Made by a program: the position numbers and the translations under genes. The notes beneath the pieces are model-generated. The model was not told the origin of the DNA, made no database searches, and saw nothing but the letters and a program-made list of their open reading frames with translations. Below, one piece after another: positions 25,375-33,883 of a DNA stretch of 64,000 bases. This stretch comes from Nocardioides bizhenqiangii (GTDB lineage Bacteria; Actinomycetota; Actinomycetes; Propionibacteriales; Nocardioidaceae): NCBI RefSeq assembly GCF_034661235.1, contig NZ_CP141059.1, positions 2,107,501-2,171,500 on the forward strand, in the 5' to 3' direction. Every line of letters begins with the position of its first letter. Within the stretch, counting starts at the first letter, position 1.

Positions 25375-26268
25375 ATGAGCGAGCAGCACGAACTGGGTAC
25401 GACGAAGGTCAAGCGCGGCATGGCAGAGATGCTCAAGGGCGGCGTCATCATGGACGTGGTCACCGCCGAGCAGGCCAAGATCGCCGAGGACGCCGGCGCC
25501 GTCGCCGTGATGGCGCTCGAGCGCGTGCCCGCCGACATCCGGGCCCAGGGCGGCGTCTCGCGGATGAGCGACCCCGACATGATCGACGGGATCATCGAGG
25601 CGGTCTCGATCCCGGTGATGGCCAAGGCGCGGATCGGTCACTTCGCCGAGGCCCAGGTGCTGCAGAGCCTCGGCGTCGACTACATCGACGAGTCCGAGGT
25701 GCTCACCCCGGCCGACTACGCCAACCACATCGACAAGTGGGCGTTCACCGTGCCGTTCGTGTGCGGCGCGACCAACCTCGGCGAGGCGCTGCGGCGGATC
25801 ACCGAGGGCGCGGCGATGATCCGCTCCAAGGGCGAGGCCGGCACCGGTGACGTGTCCAACGCGGTCACCCACATGCGCACCATCCGCGGGGAGATCCGCA
25901 GGCTCGGGTCGCTCGCCGAGGACGAGCTGTTCGTCGCGGCGAAGGAGTTGCAGGCGCCGTACGACCTGGTGGTCGAGGTCGCCCGCAACGGCAAGCTGCC
26001 CGTCGTGCTGTTCACCGCCGGCGGCATCGCGACCCCGGCCGACGCGGCCATGATGATGCAGCTCGGCGCCGAGGGCGTCTTCGTCGGTTCGGGCATCTTC
26101 AAGTCCGGCAACCCCGCCCAGCGGGCCGAGGCGATCGTCAAGGCGACGACCTTCCACGACGACCCCGACGTCGTCGCCAAGGTCTCCCGGGGCCTCGGCG
26201 AGGCGATGGTCGGCATCAACGTCGAGGACATCCCCCAGCCGCACCGGCTCGCCGAGCGCGGCTGGTAG
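25375..26268 (+). CDS. pdxS: Pyridoxal 5'-phosphate synthase, PdxS subunit
   Basis: The product has 297 residues, the usual length. It condenses ribose 5-phosphate and glyceraldehyde 3-phosphate with ammonia to make PLP. Landmarks: [40 protein letters not shown], the Schiff-base Lys region [26 protein letters not shown], and the C-terminal [13 protein letters not shown]. It works as a dodecamer decorated by PdxT, whose gene lies 1.6 kb downstream but is no longer adjacent. Confidence 0.97.
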   Translation: MSEQHELGTTKVKRGMAEMLKGGVIMDVVTAEQAKIAEDAGAVAVMALERVPADIRAQGGVSRMSDPDMIDGIIEAVSIPVMAKARIGHFAEAQVLQSLGVDYIDESEVLTPADYANHIDKWAFTVPFVCGATNLGEALRRITEGAAMIRSKGEAGTGDVSNAVTHMRTIRGEIRRLGSLAEDELFVAAKELQAPYDLVVEVARNGKLPVVLFTAGGIATPADAAMMMQLGAEGVFVGSGIFKSGNPAQRAEAIVKATTFHDDPDVVAKVSRGLGEAMVGINVEDIPQPHRLAERGW

Positions 26269-26322
26269 AACGGCCCGGATGGGCCATTGCGCCCACCCGC
26301 TGGTCGGGTGTTCGCTGGGACC

Positions 26323-26943
26323 GTGTTCGCTCGCACCTCGACGTTCCACGGTGACCCGTCCGGCATCAGCGGGGCGTTCAACTTCGTTCGCGACGAGGTG
26401 ATGCCCGCTCTCGCCGATGTCCCGGGCTGGGTGGGCCTGTCGATGATGATCGACCGTCCGACCGGTGAGTGCATCACGACCACCTCATGGGACGACGTGG
26501 ACGCGATGCGTGCGTCCAGTGACCGGCTGACGAAGTTCCGCGACCGCGTCGGCGGGATCCTGAACGCGCCCCCTGCCGTCCAGGAGTGGCAGGTGGCCGT
26601 GATGCGGCGTGCCGACCCGGCACACACCGACCGGTGGTGCCGCGTCACCTGGCTGAAGGCCGCCGATGGCAACCTGGACCGCGGCGTCGATATCTACCGC
26701 ACCGGGTTGCTCCCACGGATCGAGCAGCTGCCCGGGTTCTGCAGCGCCAGCCTGATGGTCGACCGCGCCCGGGGCCGGGTGTGCTCGACCGCGTCGTTCA
26801 AGACCCTCGAGTCGCTGCAGCTGTCGCGGGAGGAGGCCCTGATGATCCGGGAAGCCGGGATCCGGGAGGCCGACGTCGACATCATGGACGCGGCGGAGTA
26901 CGAACTGGCCATCGCCCACCTCCGCGTCCCCGAGCTGGCCTAG
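26323..26943 (+). CDS. Tandem dimeric alpha/beta-barrel (ABM-like) protein, unknown function
   Basis: The product has 206 residues from the GTG at 26323, chosen because the first ABM-type strand starts there (VFARTSTFHG); GTG 26308 or TTG 26287 are alternatives. Two repeats are visible: FVRDEVMPALADVPGWVGLS in the first, and IYRTGLLPRIEQLPGFCSAS in the second. Both have the helix-strand pattern of antibiotic-biosynthesis-monooxygenase-like ferredoxin folds. I see no heme- or flavin-binding motif. It separates pdxS from pdxT, and its TAG stop lies inside the end of a palindromic element. Confidence 0.7.
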   Translation: MFARTSTFHGDPSGISGAFNFVRDEVMPALADVPGWVGLSMMIDRPTGECITTTSWDDVDAMRASSDRLTKFRDRVGGILNAPPAVQEWQVAVMRRADPAHTDRWCRVTWLKAADGNLDRGVDIYRTGLLPRIEQLPGFCSASLMVDRARGRVCSTASFKTLESLQLSREEALMIREAGIREADVDIMDAAEYELAIAHLRVPELA

Positions 26944-27086
26944 TGTCCCGGACTTGAGATCCGCGCCGTATCTCGCGCCCCGAGCACGCACCTCGCTTCC
27001 TTGACCTCGCCCCGTCGCGACGCCGCCTTGCTATGCACGCACTCGGACCACGATCTACTGCACGGATTCCGCGCCCGGGACACTAG
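26940..27086. repeat. 147-bp quasi-palindromic element with 12-bp terminal inverted repeats
   Basis: CTAGTGTCCCGG at 26940-26951 is exactly repeated, inverted, as CCGGGACACTAG at 27075-27086. The complementarity continues imperfectly inward (ATCCG-GC-GTA-TCG-CCGAG on both arms), and the centre holds CGTCGCGACG at 27013-27022. It fills almost the whole gap between two convergent genes and provides both of their stop codons. It may be a MITE-like insertion, an IS remnant or an elaborate bidirectional terminator; there is no ORF inside that I accept. Confidence 0.6.
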
Positions 27087-27871
27087 TTCCGAAGCTCCGG
27101 GCAGGGGAGCAGCGCCCGGTCGTCGGCACCGAGCGCGTCGTAGTCGCCGACCAGCTCGAGGACCGAGCCGTCGACGGGGTCGAGGTAGACGCGGAAGTCG
27201 TACTGGTCCCGGGCCCACCACAGCTGCGGCTCGCCGCCGTCGGCGACGGTGTACTCACCCGAGGGCGGTCCCATCAGTCCCACGATCTCGTCGCGGGTCT
27301 GGTCCGGTGACACGGCGCACCAGGCAGCCACCCACCGCGCGGGACCGGCCTCGCCGTCCGGTCCGCCCTCGGTGCCATCATCCGTACCGGCCTCGGTGCG
27401 GTCCGCGATCGAGAAGACCCGCCAGCGCGCCCGGTGGTAGACCATCCGGACCGTGACGTCCCGTGACGCGAGCTGCACGTCGAGGATCGCGTCCTCCTCG
27501 GTCTCCTGGGTGACGGCGACGTCGACGACTTCGCTGTCGAACTCGGGGTCCTCCCACAACAGCGCCTCGAAGCCTGTGCACGGGTCGCCGAGCTCGGCGC
27601 GATCCACGAGGATCGCCTCGTACCGCAGCTCGATGGTGAACTTCGGCGCCTGGAGCGCGCAGGCGGCGGCGGCGTCGTGCCGAGCCAGCGCTTCGACCCA
27701 CGCGGCGTACGCATCGGCGACTGCGGACCCCGCCACCTCCTCCGTGGACCCGGTGGTTCTGGACGCATCGACGACGTTACGGCGCTCGCCGGTATCGGAG
27801 TCCTTTCCGCAGGCGGAGAGCAGCAGGACGACCGCGAAGACGGTCGAGGGGAGGCGGCTCCACTGCGGCAC
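27083..27871 (-). CDS. Lipoprotein of unknown function
   Basis: The product has 262 residues from a GTG at 27871, placed by a TAGGGT box 7 nt upstream. Residues 1-21 are a signal peptide with lipobox LLSAC (Cys21). The next part resembles an NTF2/SnoaL-like fold ([21 protein letters not shown]), and residues about 180-260 form a separate unit ([37 protein letters not shown]) like an SmpA/BamE-style small domain. The role is unknown. It is divergent from pdxT with a shared promoter core. Confidence 0.75.
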   Translation of the reverse strand: MPQWSRLPSTVFAVVLLLSACGKDSDTGERRNVVDASRTTGSTEEVAGSAVADAYAAWVEALARHDAAAACALQAPKFTIELRYEAILVDRAELGDPCTGFEALLWEDPEFDSEVVDVAVTQETEEDAILDVQLASRDVTVRMVYHRARWRVFSIADRTEAGTDDGTEGGPDGEAGPARWVAAWCAVSPDQTRDEIVGLMGPPSGEYTVADGGEPQLWWARDQYDFRVYLDPVDGSVLELVGDYDALGADDRALLPCPELRN

Positions 27872-27878
27872 GGGCGCA

Positions 27879-27888
27879 ACCCTAATCT
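27879..27888. promoter_or_regulatory. Overlapping divergent -10 boxes (lipoprotein / pdxT)
   Basis: Reading leftward, TAGGGT (27884-27879) lies 7 nt before the lipoprotein GTG; reading rightward, TAATCT (27883-27888) lies 7 nt before the pdxT GTG. The two boxes share their TA base pairs, within a gap of only 24 bp between start codons. Both mRNAs would be leaderless and the two polymerases would compete for one melted site. Confidence 0.55.
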
Positions 27889-27895
27889 TGACGGC

Positions 27896-28471
27896 GTGCC
27901 AGCCATCGGAGTCTTCGCTCTCCAGGGCGACGTCCGCGAGCACCTGACGACGCTGACGGCGTTGGGCGCGGACGCGTTCTCCGTCCGGCGACCGGAGGAG
28001 CTGGCCCGCTGCGACGGGCTGGTGCTGCCGGGCGGGGAGTCGACGACGATGGGCAAGCTGGCCCGCACCTTCGACCTGCTCGACCCGCTCCGGGAACGGG
28101 TCGCCTCCGGCATGCCGACCTTCGGCACCTGCGCCGGCATGATCCTGCTCGCCGACCGGATCCTCGACGGGGTCGCCGGCCAGGAGACGATCGGCGGGAT
28201 CGACATGACCGTGCGCCGCAACGCGTTCGGCCGGCAGGTCGACTCCTTCGAGTCCGACCTCGACCTCAAGGGTCTCGACCGGCCGGTGCACGCGGTCTTC
28301 ATCCGCGCGCCGTGGGTCGAGGAGGTCGGTGCCGGCGTCGAGGTGCTGGCCGAGGCCGAGGGGCACCCGGTCGCCGTACGCCAAGGGCGTCTGATGGCGA
28401 CGTCGTTCCATCCCGAGGTCGCCGACGACGGTCGCATCCACCGACTCTTCCTGGATCTGGTGCGCCAGTAA
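27896..28471 (+). CDS. pdxT: Pyridoxal 5'-phosphate synthase glutaminase subunit
   Basis: The product has 191 residues from a GTG. It is a class I glutamine amidotransferase that feeds ammonia to Pdx[22 protein letters not shown], the nucleophile Cys79 in FGTCAGMIL, and the His/Glu of [11 protein letters not shown]. The start is fixed by TAATCT 7 nt upstream. yebC follows 33 bp later, with a possible TAAGAT box at the end of pdxT. Confidence 0.96.
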   Translation: MPAIGVFALQGDVREHLTTLTALGADAFSVRRPEELARCDGLVLPGGESTTMGKLARTFDLLDPLRERVASGMPTFGTCAGMILLADRILDGVAGQETIGGIDMTVRRNAFGRQVDSFESDLDLKGLDRPVHAVFIRAPWVEEVGAGVEVLAEAEGHPVAVRQGRLMATSFHPEVADDGRIHRLFLDLVRQ

Positions 28472-28504
28472 GATCGGTCCGTTGTCGAATCGGAAGAGGG
28501 AAGA

Positions 28505-29293
28505 ATGTCTGGCCACTCCAAGTGGGCGACCACGAAGCACAAGAAGGCGGCCATCGACGCCAAGCGGGGCAAGCTCTTCGCGAAGCTGATCAAGAACATC
28601 GAGATCGCCGCCAAGATGGGTGGCCCCGACCCGTCCGGCAACCCCACGCTCTTCGACGCCATCCAGAAGGCCAAGAAGCAGTCGGTCCCCAACAAGAACA
28701 TCGACTCCGCGGTCAAGCGCGGCGGCGGCCTCGAGGGCAGCGCCGTCGACTACGAGACGATCATGTACGAGGTCTACGGACCGCAGGGCGTCGCGTTGCT
28801 CGTCGAGTGCCTGACCGACAACCGCAACCGCGCGGCGATGGAGGTCCGGACGGCGGTCACCCGCAACGGCGGCACCATGGCCGACCCCGGCTCGGTGTCA
28901 CGGCTCTTCAACCGCAAGGGCGTCGTCGTCGTACCCAAGGCGCAGGAGAAGGAAGGCAAGGCCACCGAGGTCACCGAGGTCACCGAAGACATGGTCCTCG
29001 AGGCCACCCTCGACGCCGGTGCCGAAGAGGTCTTCGACCTGGGGGACACCTTCGAGGTGCAGGCCGAGGCGACCGACGTCGTCGCGGTCCGTACGGCGCT
29101 GCAGGCGGCCGGGATCGACTACGACTCGGCCGAGGTGCAGTTCGTCGCCTCCCTCGACATCCCCGTCGCCGACCCGGACGCCGCCGGCAAGGTGTTCCGG
29201 CTGATCGATGCCGTCGACGACCTCGACGACGTGCAGAACGTCTTCTCCAACGCCGACGTCCCGGACGAGGTCATGGAGGCCGTGGACGCGTAG
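28505..29293 (+). CDS. yebC: YebC/PmpR-family protein (TACO1-like)
   Basis: The product has 262 residues, with GGAAGAGGGAAG before the ATG. It begins [20 protein letters not shown], the nearly invariant family N-terminus, and carries the three-domain layout with acidic middle and C-terminal parts. YebC proteins have been described as DNA-binding regulators and, more recently, as translation factors that relieve ribosome stalling at proline runs. Adjacency to ruvCAB is conserved across bacteria. Confidence 0.95.
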   Translation: MSGHSKWATTKHKKAAIDAKRGKLFAKLIKNIEIAAKMGGPDPSGNPTLFDAIQKAKKQSVPNKNIDSAVKRGGGLEGSAVDYETIMYEVYGPQGVALLVECLTDNRNRAAMEVRTAVTRNGGTMADPGSVSRLFNRKGVVVVPKAQEKEGKATEVTEVTEDMVLEATLDAGAEEVFDLGDTFEVQAEATDVVAVRTALQAAGIDYDSAEVQFVASLDIPVADPDAAGKVFRLIDAVDDLDDVQNVFSNADVPDEVMEAVDA

Positions 29294-29410
29294 CGAGGAC
29301 GGCGTGCGACCGAGGAACGAGGTCGTGACCGGCGTGTCGAGACCCGGTGAGGCGACCGCCGACCTTAGCGTTGGCACCGAACAGGTGTTCGACAGGAAGG
29401 CGGGGTCCGG

Positions 29411-29935
29411 ATGCGTGTCCTCGGGGTCGATCCCGGCCTGACCCGCTGCGGGATGGGCGTGGTCGAGGGCGACGTGGGTCGACCGCTGCGGCTCGTCGAC
29501 GTCAACGTCGTCCGGACGTCGTCCCACCTCTCGGTGCCCGAGCGACTGGTCTCGATCGAGCGGGGCATCGACGCGTGGCTCGACGAGCACCGTCCGGACG
29601 CGGTGGCGATCGAGCGGGTCTTCGCCCGGTCCGACGTCAGCACGGTGATGGGCACCGCCCAGGCCAGCGGGATCGCGATGGTCTGCGCTGCCCGCCGCGG
29701 TCTGCCCATCGCGCTGCACACGCCGAGCGAGGTCAAGGCGGCCGTGTCCGGCAACGGGCGCGCCGACAAGGCGCAGGTCGGCATGATGGTCACCCGGATC
29801 CTCCGCCTCGACGCGATGCCCAAGCCGGCCGACGCGGCCGACGCGCTGGCGCTCGCGATCACCCACATCTGGCGCGGGGGAGCGCAGGCCAGGATCGATG
29901 CGGCGGTCGCCGCGGCAGGAGGCAACAGGCCATGA
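29411..29935 (+). CDS. ruvC: Holliday junction resolvase RuvC
   Basis: The product has 174 residues, with GGAAGGCGGGG before the ATG. The acidic catalytic tetrad of the RNase H-like fold is visible: Asp7 ([10 protein letters not shown]), Glu68 (VAIERVF), Asp141 and Asp144 ([10 protein letters not shown]). It cuts Holliday junctions on RuvAB. The 117 bp upstream holds a TAGCGT box near 29363 and a GTGTCGAGACCCGGTGAGGC repeat fragment. Its TGA overlaps ruvA (ATGA). Confidence 0.97.
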   Translation: MRVLGVDPGLTRCGMGVVEGDVGRPLRLVDVNVVRTSSHLSVPERLVSIERGIDAWLDEHRPDAVAIERVFARSDVSTVMGTAQASGIAMVCAARRGLPIALHTPSEVKAAVSGNGRADKAQVGMMVTRILRLDAMPKPADAADALALAITHIWRGGAQARIDAAVAAAGGNRP

Positions 29936-30528
29936 TCTCGCACGTCCGGGGCCGGGTCGCGGCCGTCACGCTCTCGAGCGCGGTGCTGGAGGTGGGTGGC
30001 GTCGGCCTCGAGCTCATGTGCACGCCCGGCACGCTGGCCACGCTGCGGACCGGCGCCGAGGCGACGCTCCCGACCAGCATGGTGGTGCGCGAGGACTCAC
30101 TCACCCTGTTCGGCTTCGCCGACGAAGACGAGAAGTCGGTGTTCGAGCTCGTGCAGACCGCATCCGGCGTCGGTCCGAAGCTCGCCCAGGCGATGCTCGC
30201 CGTACTCTCCCCGGACGGCGTCCGGACCGCGATCGCCGTCGACGACGTGAAGACGCTGACCAAGGTCCCCGGCATCGGCCAGAAGGGTGCCCAGCGGATC
30301 ATCCTCGAGCTCAAGGACCGGATCGGCGCCCCGAGGGGACGCGGCGGCGCCCTCCCGGCCGCACCGGCCGAGCCCTGGCGCGACCAGGTGACCCAGGGCC
30401 TGATCGGCCTCGGCTACAACGCAAAGGACGCCGACAAGGCCGTCGACGCCGTCGCCGACCAGGCGGGCGACGTCCCCGATGTCGGGTCGCTGCTCCGCGC
30501 CGCGCTCCGCGGCCTCTCGAAGGCCTGA
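29932..30528 (+). CDS. ruvA: Holliday junction branch-migration subunit RuvA
   Basis: The product has 198 residues: an OB-fold N-terminus ([20 protein letters not shown]), tandem helix-hairpin-helix motifs ([20 protein letters not shown] and [19 protein letters not shown]) that grip the junction, and a C-terminal RuvB-binding domain after an Ala/Pro linker. The start overlaps ruvC; ruvB begins 5 bp after the stop. Confidence 0.97.
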   Translation: MISHVRGRVAAVTLSSAVLEVGGVGLELMCTPGTLATLRTGAEATLPTSMVVREDSLTLFGFADEDEKSVFELVQTASGVGPKLAQAMLAVLSPDGVRTAIAVDDVKTLTKVPGIGQKGAQRIILELKDRIGAPRGRGGALPAAPAEPWRDQVTQGLIGLGYNAKDADKAVDAVADQAGDVPDVGSLLRAALRGLSKA

Positions 30529-30533
30529 TCGCG

Positions 30534-31613
30534 ATGCCCTTCCACGAGGACGAGCTCGAGGTGGCCGAGGACTCCCACCTGCGGTCCCTCACCGCGATGG
30601 AGGCCGAGGGCGACGACCGCGCGGTCGAGGCGGCGCTGCGGCCGCGCAGCCTCGACGAGGTCGTCGGACAGACCCGGGTCCGCGACCAGCTGGGCCTGGT
30701 GCTCGAGGCGGCCCGCCGCCGGGGACGGGCGCCCGACCACGTGCTGCTGTCCGGCCCTCCCGGGCTCGGCAAGACCACGCTCGCCATGATCATCGCCCAC
30801 GAGATGAACACGCCGCTGCGCCTCACCAGCGGGCCGGCGATCACGCATGCGGGTGACCTCGCGGCCATCCTGTCCGGGCTCAACGAGGGCGACGTGCTCT
30901 TCGTCGACGAGATCCACCGGATGTCGCGGCCGGCGGAGGAGATGCTCTACATGGCGATGGAGGACTTCCGGGTCGACGTCGTCATCGGCAAGGGACCGGG
31001 CGCGACCGCGATCCCGCTGGAGATCCCGCCCTTCACCCTCGTCGGTGCCACCACCCGGGCAGGACTGTTGCCGGGCCCGCTGCGCGACCGCTTCGGCTTC
31101 ACCGCGCACCTGGAGTTCTACGAGTCGGCCGACCTCGACCGGATCGTGCACCGCTCGGCGGGCCTGCTCGACGTGGCGCTGACGAAAGAAGGATCGGCCG
31201 AGATCGCCTCGCGCTCCCGCGGCACGCCCCGGATCGCCAACCGGCTGCTCCGGAGGGTCCGCGACTTCGCCCAGGTCCGCGCCGACGGAGTGGTCACCCA
31301 TCCGGTGGCGCGGGCTGCGCTCGAGCTGTACGAGGTCGACGAGCTCGGTCTCGACCGGCTCGACCGGGCCGTGATCGACGCGCTGTGCCGACGGTTCGGA
31401 GGCGGGCCGGTCGGGGTGTCGACGCTGGCCGTCGCCGTCGGCGAGGAGCGTGAGACCGTCGAGGAGGTGGCGGAGCCGTTCCTCGTGCGCAGCGGGTTCC
31501 TCGCCCGCACCCCCCGCGGCCGGATCGCGACCCCGGCCGCGTGGGAGCACCTCGGGCTGACGCCCCCGCCGATGCCCGTCGAGCAGGCCGACCCCACCCT
31601 GTTCGAGGAGTAG
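30534..31613 (+). CDS. ruvB: Holliday junction helicase motor RuvB
   Basis: The product has 359 residues. It is an AAA+ ATPase with Walker A GPPGLGKT (74-81), Walker B VDEIH (124-128), sensor and arginine-finger region [19 protein letters not shown], and a C-terminal winged helix. It drives branch migration with RuvA. Compared with E. coli there is an extra N-terminal acidic stretch of about 20 residues. Confidence 0.97.
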   Translation: MPFHEDELEVAEDSHLRSLTAMEAEGDDRAVEAALRPRSLDEVVGQTRVRDQLGLVLEAARRRGRAPDHVLLSGPPGLGKTTLAMIIAHEMNTPLRLTSGPAITHAGDLAAILSGLNEGDVLFVDEIHRMSRPAEEMLYMAMEDFRVDVVIGKGPGATAIPLEIPPFTLVGATTRAGLLPGPLRDRFGFTAHLEFYESADLDRIVHRSAGLLDVALTKEGSAEIASRSRGTPRIANRLLRRVRDFAQVRADGVVTHPVARAALELYEVDELGLDRLDRAVIDALCRRFGGGPVGVSTLAVAVGEERETVEEVAEPFLVRSGFLARTPRGRIATPAAWEHLGLTPPPMPVEQADPTLFEE

Positions 31614-31680
31614 GACACGTCGTACGGCGACCCGTCCGGCCGTCGGCGTACGGCGATGTGGTCCGCGTAACACGCGCGGC

Positions 31681-31686
31681 TACACT
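31681..31686 (+). promoter_or_regulatory. Possible -10 box for yajC-secD-secF
   Basis: TACACT in the 160-bp ruvB-yajC gap, preceded by CCGCG...CGCGG complementary bases, could start a leader of about 85 nt. No strong -35 is seen. Confidence 0.3.
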
Positions 31687-31773
31687 TGCCCGTCGGCCCG
31701 CCCCGGGCTCCGTGCGGCTGCCCGGACCCGGTCGTGGAGCCGCGTCCCGGAGGAACCCTCGGAAGGCTCATTG

Positions 31774-32139
31774 GTGAAGGATCTCGCCCCCCTGCTGTGG
31801 ATCGTCGCGATCGGTGCGATCTTCTGGCTGCTGATCATCCGGCCGGCGCAGCGGCGCCAGAAGGAAGTCGCCCGGGTGCAGGCGTCGATCGCTCCCGGTG
31901 AGCCGGTCGTCCTCACCTCGGGCATCTTCGGCACCGTCAGCGAGACCGACGACACGACGCTCCTCATCGAGATCGCACCGGGGGTGAACGTCAAGGTCGC
32001 GCGCGGCGCCGTCGCCTCGGTGGTCCGCCGGGACGAGCCTGACGAGTCGCCCGCCGACGACTCGACCGACACCGAGACCGACACCCAGACCGACACCCAG
32101 ACCGACACCCAGACCGACGCCGACGGCGGGGAGCGCTGA
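31774..32139 (+). CDS. yajC: Preprotein translocase subunit YajC
   Basis: The product has 121 residues from GTG 31774, since GGAAGG lies 7 nt upstream; a TTG at 31771 is too close. One N-terminal transmembrane helix (LLWIVAIGAIFWLLIIRPAQ) is followed by the conserved RRQKEVARVQASIAPGEPVV and a small beta domain. The C-terminus is a Thr/Asp/Gln tail made of four 12-bp repeats. It works with SecDF at the SecYEG channel. Confidence 0.94.
   Translation: MKDLAPLLWIVAIGAIFWLLIIRPAQRRQKEVARVQASIAPGEPVVLTSGIFGTVSETDDTTLLIEIAPGVNVKVARGAVASVVRRDEPDESPADDSTDTETDTQTDTQTDTQTDADGGER
32065..32124 (+). repeat. 12-bp tandem repeat in the 3' end of yajC
   Basis: Units of ACCGACACC(C/G)AG start at 32065, 32077, 32089 and 32101, with a degenerate fifth unit at 32113. 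Each encodes Thr-Asp-Thr-Gln/Glu. Length variation by slippage would stay in frame. Confidence 0.8.
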
Positions 32140-32140
32140 C

Positions 32141-33883
32141 GTGGCGCCGCGCCGCCTCCGGCCCGGCCGGACGCTGATCGCCTTCTTCGTGGGCGTCGGC
32201 GTGCTGTTCGGCCTGGTCGCCATCGCCGGCACCTGGAAGCCGTCCCTCGGCCTCGACCTCCAGGGCGGTCTCCGGATCACCATGACGGCGACCGGTGACC
32301 CGAGCGACGAGAACTTCGAGGAGGCGCGGCGGATCATCGATCAGCGCGTCAACGCGTCGGGTATCTCCGAGGCCGAGGTCACCGCGCAGTCGGGCCAGTA
32401 CATCGTCGTCGAGATCCCGGGCTCCACGGAGAACCGGCGCGAGACCGAGGAGCTGGTCCGGCGTCAGGCCCAGCTCCGCTTCCGCCTGGTCGCCTGCGTC
32501 GAGGGCGCGCAGGACCCGTGCGCGACCGGCGGTCTGCCGCTGGGCCGCGCACCGCTGGCGCTCGACCACAAGCCCGGCCACCAGGGCACGGCGAACGACG
32601 AACCCACCGACACCGCGAGCCCGACCGACACCGCCAGCCCGACCGAGACCGGGACCGATGCCCCCGAGGAGGACGGTGGCGACGCGGGCGTCCGCACCGC
32701 CGAGGACGAGATCGCCTGGTCGGCCGCGCCCGACCAGGAGTCGATCGCGCTCTTCAACGAGCTCCAGTGCAACGAGGACGGCGCGACGGTCCGCACCAAC
32801 CGGCAGGGTGAGACCGTGCCCGCTCCCCAGGAGGATGACCCGGACCAGCCGCTCGTCGCCTGCGAGGTCCGCGAGGGCGAGGGCGGCGGCGTCACCAAGT
32901 ACCTGCTGTCGCGATCGGTCATCGAGGGCACCGAGCTCGACGACGCGTCCGCGGGCATCCCGCAGGGCGAGGTCGACTGGGCGGTCTTCCTCGAGCTCGG
33001 CAACAACAAGGAAAAGGCGCACCCCGAGGGCTCCACCGGCGCTGAGGACGACTTCGAGACGATCTCCTCCCAGCTGGCCGGCACCGGACGTCAGTTCGCG
33101 ATCGTGCTCGACGGCCAGGTGCTGTCGGCGCCGGAGATGAACGACCCGATCCTCGATGGTCGATCCCAGATCACCGGCAACTTCGACGAGGACAGCGCGG
33201 CCAACCTGGCCAACAGCCTCAAGTTCGGCGCGCTCCCGATCTCGTTCGAGGAGGACGTCACGACCGAGGACGTGGGCCCGTCGCTGGCGGGCGACCAGCT
33301 CTCAGCGGGTCTCACGGCCGGCGCCATCGGTCTTGGCCTGGTCATGCTCTACTGCCTGCTCTACTACCGGGGCCTCGGCCTGGTCGTGGTCGGCTCGCTC
33401 TTCGTCGCGGCGGGCGTCACCTACGGCACGGTGCTGCTGCTGAGCGAGGCGGCGGGCTTCACCCTGACGCTGCCGGGCATCGCGGGATTCATCATCGCGG
33501 TCGGCATCACCGCCGACTCGTTCGTCATCTACTTCGAGCGGATCCGTGACGAGATGCGCGAGGGCAAGTCGATGCGGGTCGCGGTCGAGACCGGCTGGGC
33601 CCGCGCCCGGGTGACCCGGTTCGCGGCCAACACCGTCAACCTGCTCGCGGCGCTGATCCTCTACGTGTTCGCCACCGGTGCGGTCAAGGGCTTCGGGTTC
33701 GCGCTCGGCCTGTCGACGCTCATCGACCTCGCCGTCCTGTTCTGGTTCACCAAGCCACTGGTGTCGTGGCTGGCACAGTTCAAGGCGTTCAACTCGGGCC
33801 ACCGGCTCTCGGGCCTGAGCCGCGAGACGCTTGGTCTGGATGGACCGCCGGCCCGGCCCGCGACCGCTGGAGGTAACGCCTGA
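32141..33883 (+). CDS. secD: Protein export membrane protein SecD
   Basis: The product has 580 residues with six transmembrane helices: one at the N-terminus (LIAFFVGVGVLFGLVAIAG) and five in the RND-like C-terminal half. The signature GLDLQGGLRITM starts the first large extracytoplasmic domain. A Thr/Asp/Ser/Pro-rich insert (about residues 150-185, with an 18-bp tandem repeat) and a further acidic region enlarge that domain relative to E. coli. It uses the proton gradient to finish export. Its TGA overlaps the secF ATG by one base. Confidence 0.96.
   Translation: MAPRRLRPGRTLIAFFVGVGVLFGLVAIAGTWKPSLGLDLQGGLRITMTATGDPSDENFEEARRIIDQRVNASGISEAEVTAQSGQYIVVEIPGSTENRRETEELVRRQAQLRFRLVACVEGAQDPCATGGLPLGRAPLALDHKPGHQGTANDEPTDTASPTDTASPTETGTDAPEEDGGDAGVRTAEDEIAWSAAPDQESIALFNELQCNEDGATVRTNRQGETVPAPQEDDPDQPLVACEVREGEGGGVTKYLLSRSVIEGTELDDASAGIPQGEVDWAVFLELGNNKEKAHPEGSTGAEDDFETISSQLAGTGRQFAIVLDGQVLSAPEMNDPILDGRSQITGNFDEDSAANLANSLKFGALPISFEEDVTTEDVGPSLAGDQLSAGLTAGAIGLGLVMLYCLLYYRGLGLVVVGSLFVAAGVTYGTVLLLSEAAGFTLTLPGIAGFIIAVGITADSFVIYFERIRDEMREGKSMRVAVETGWARARVTRFAANTVNLLAALILYVFATGAVKGFGFALGLSTLIDLAVLFWFTKPLVSWLAQFKAFNSGHRLSGLSRETLGLDGPPARPATAGGNA
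32603..32638 (+). repeat. 18-bp tandem repeat inside secD
   Basis: Two units encoding Pro-Thr-Asp-Thr-Ala-Ser (32603-32620 and 32621-32638), followed by a degenerate Pro-Thr-Glu-Thr unit, lie in the extracytoplasmic loop. The composition echoes the Thr/Asp repeats at the end of yajC 0.5 kb upstream. Confidence 0.75.

Noticed and set aside
26940..27086. Complete insertion sequence
   Set aside because: No transposase frame fits in 147 bp; at most a non-autonomous relic.
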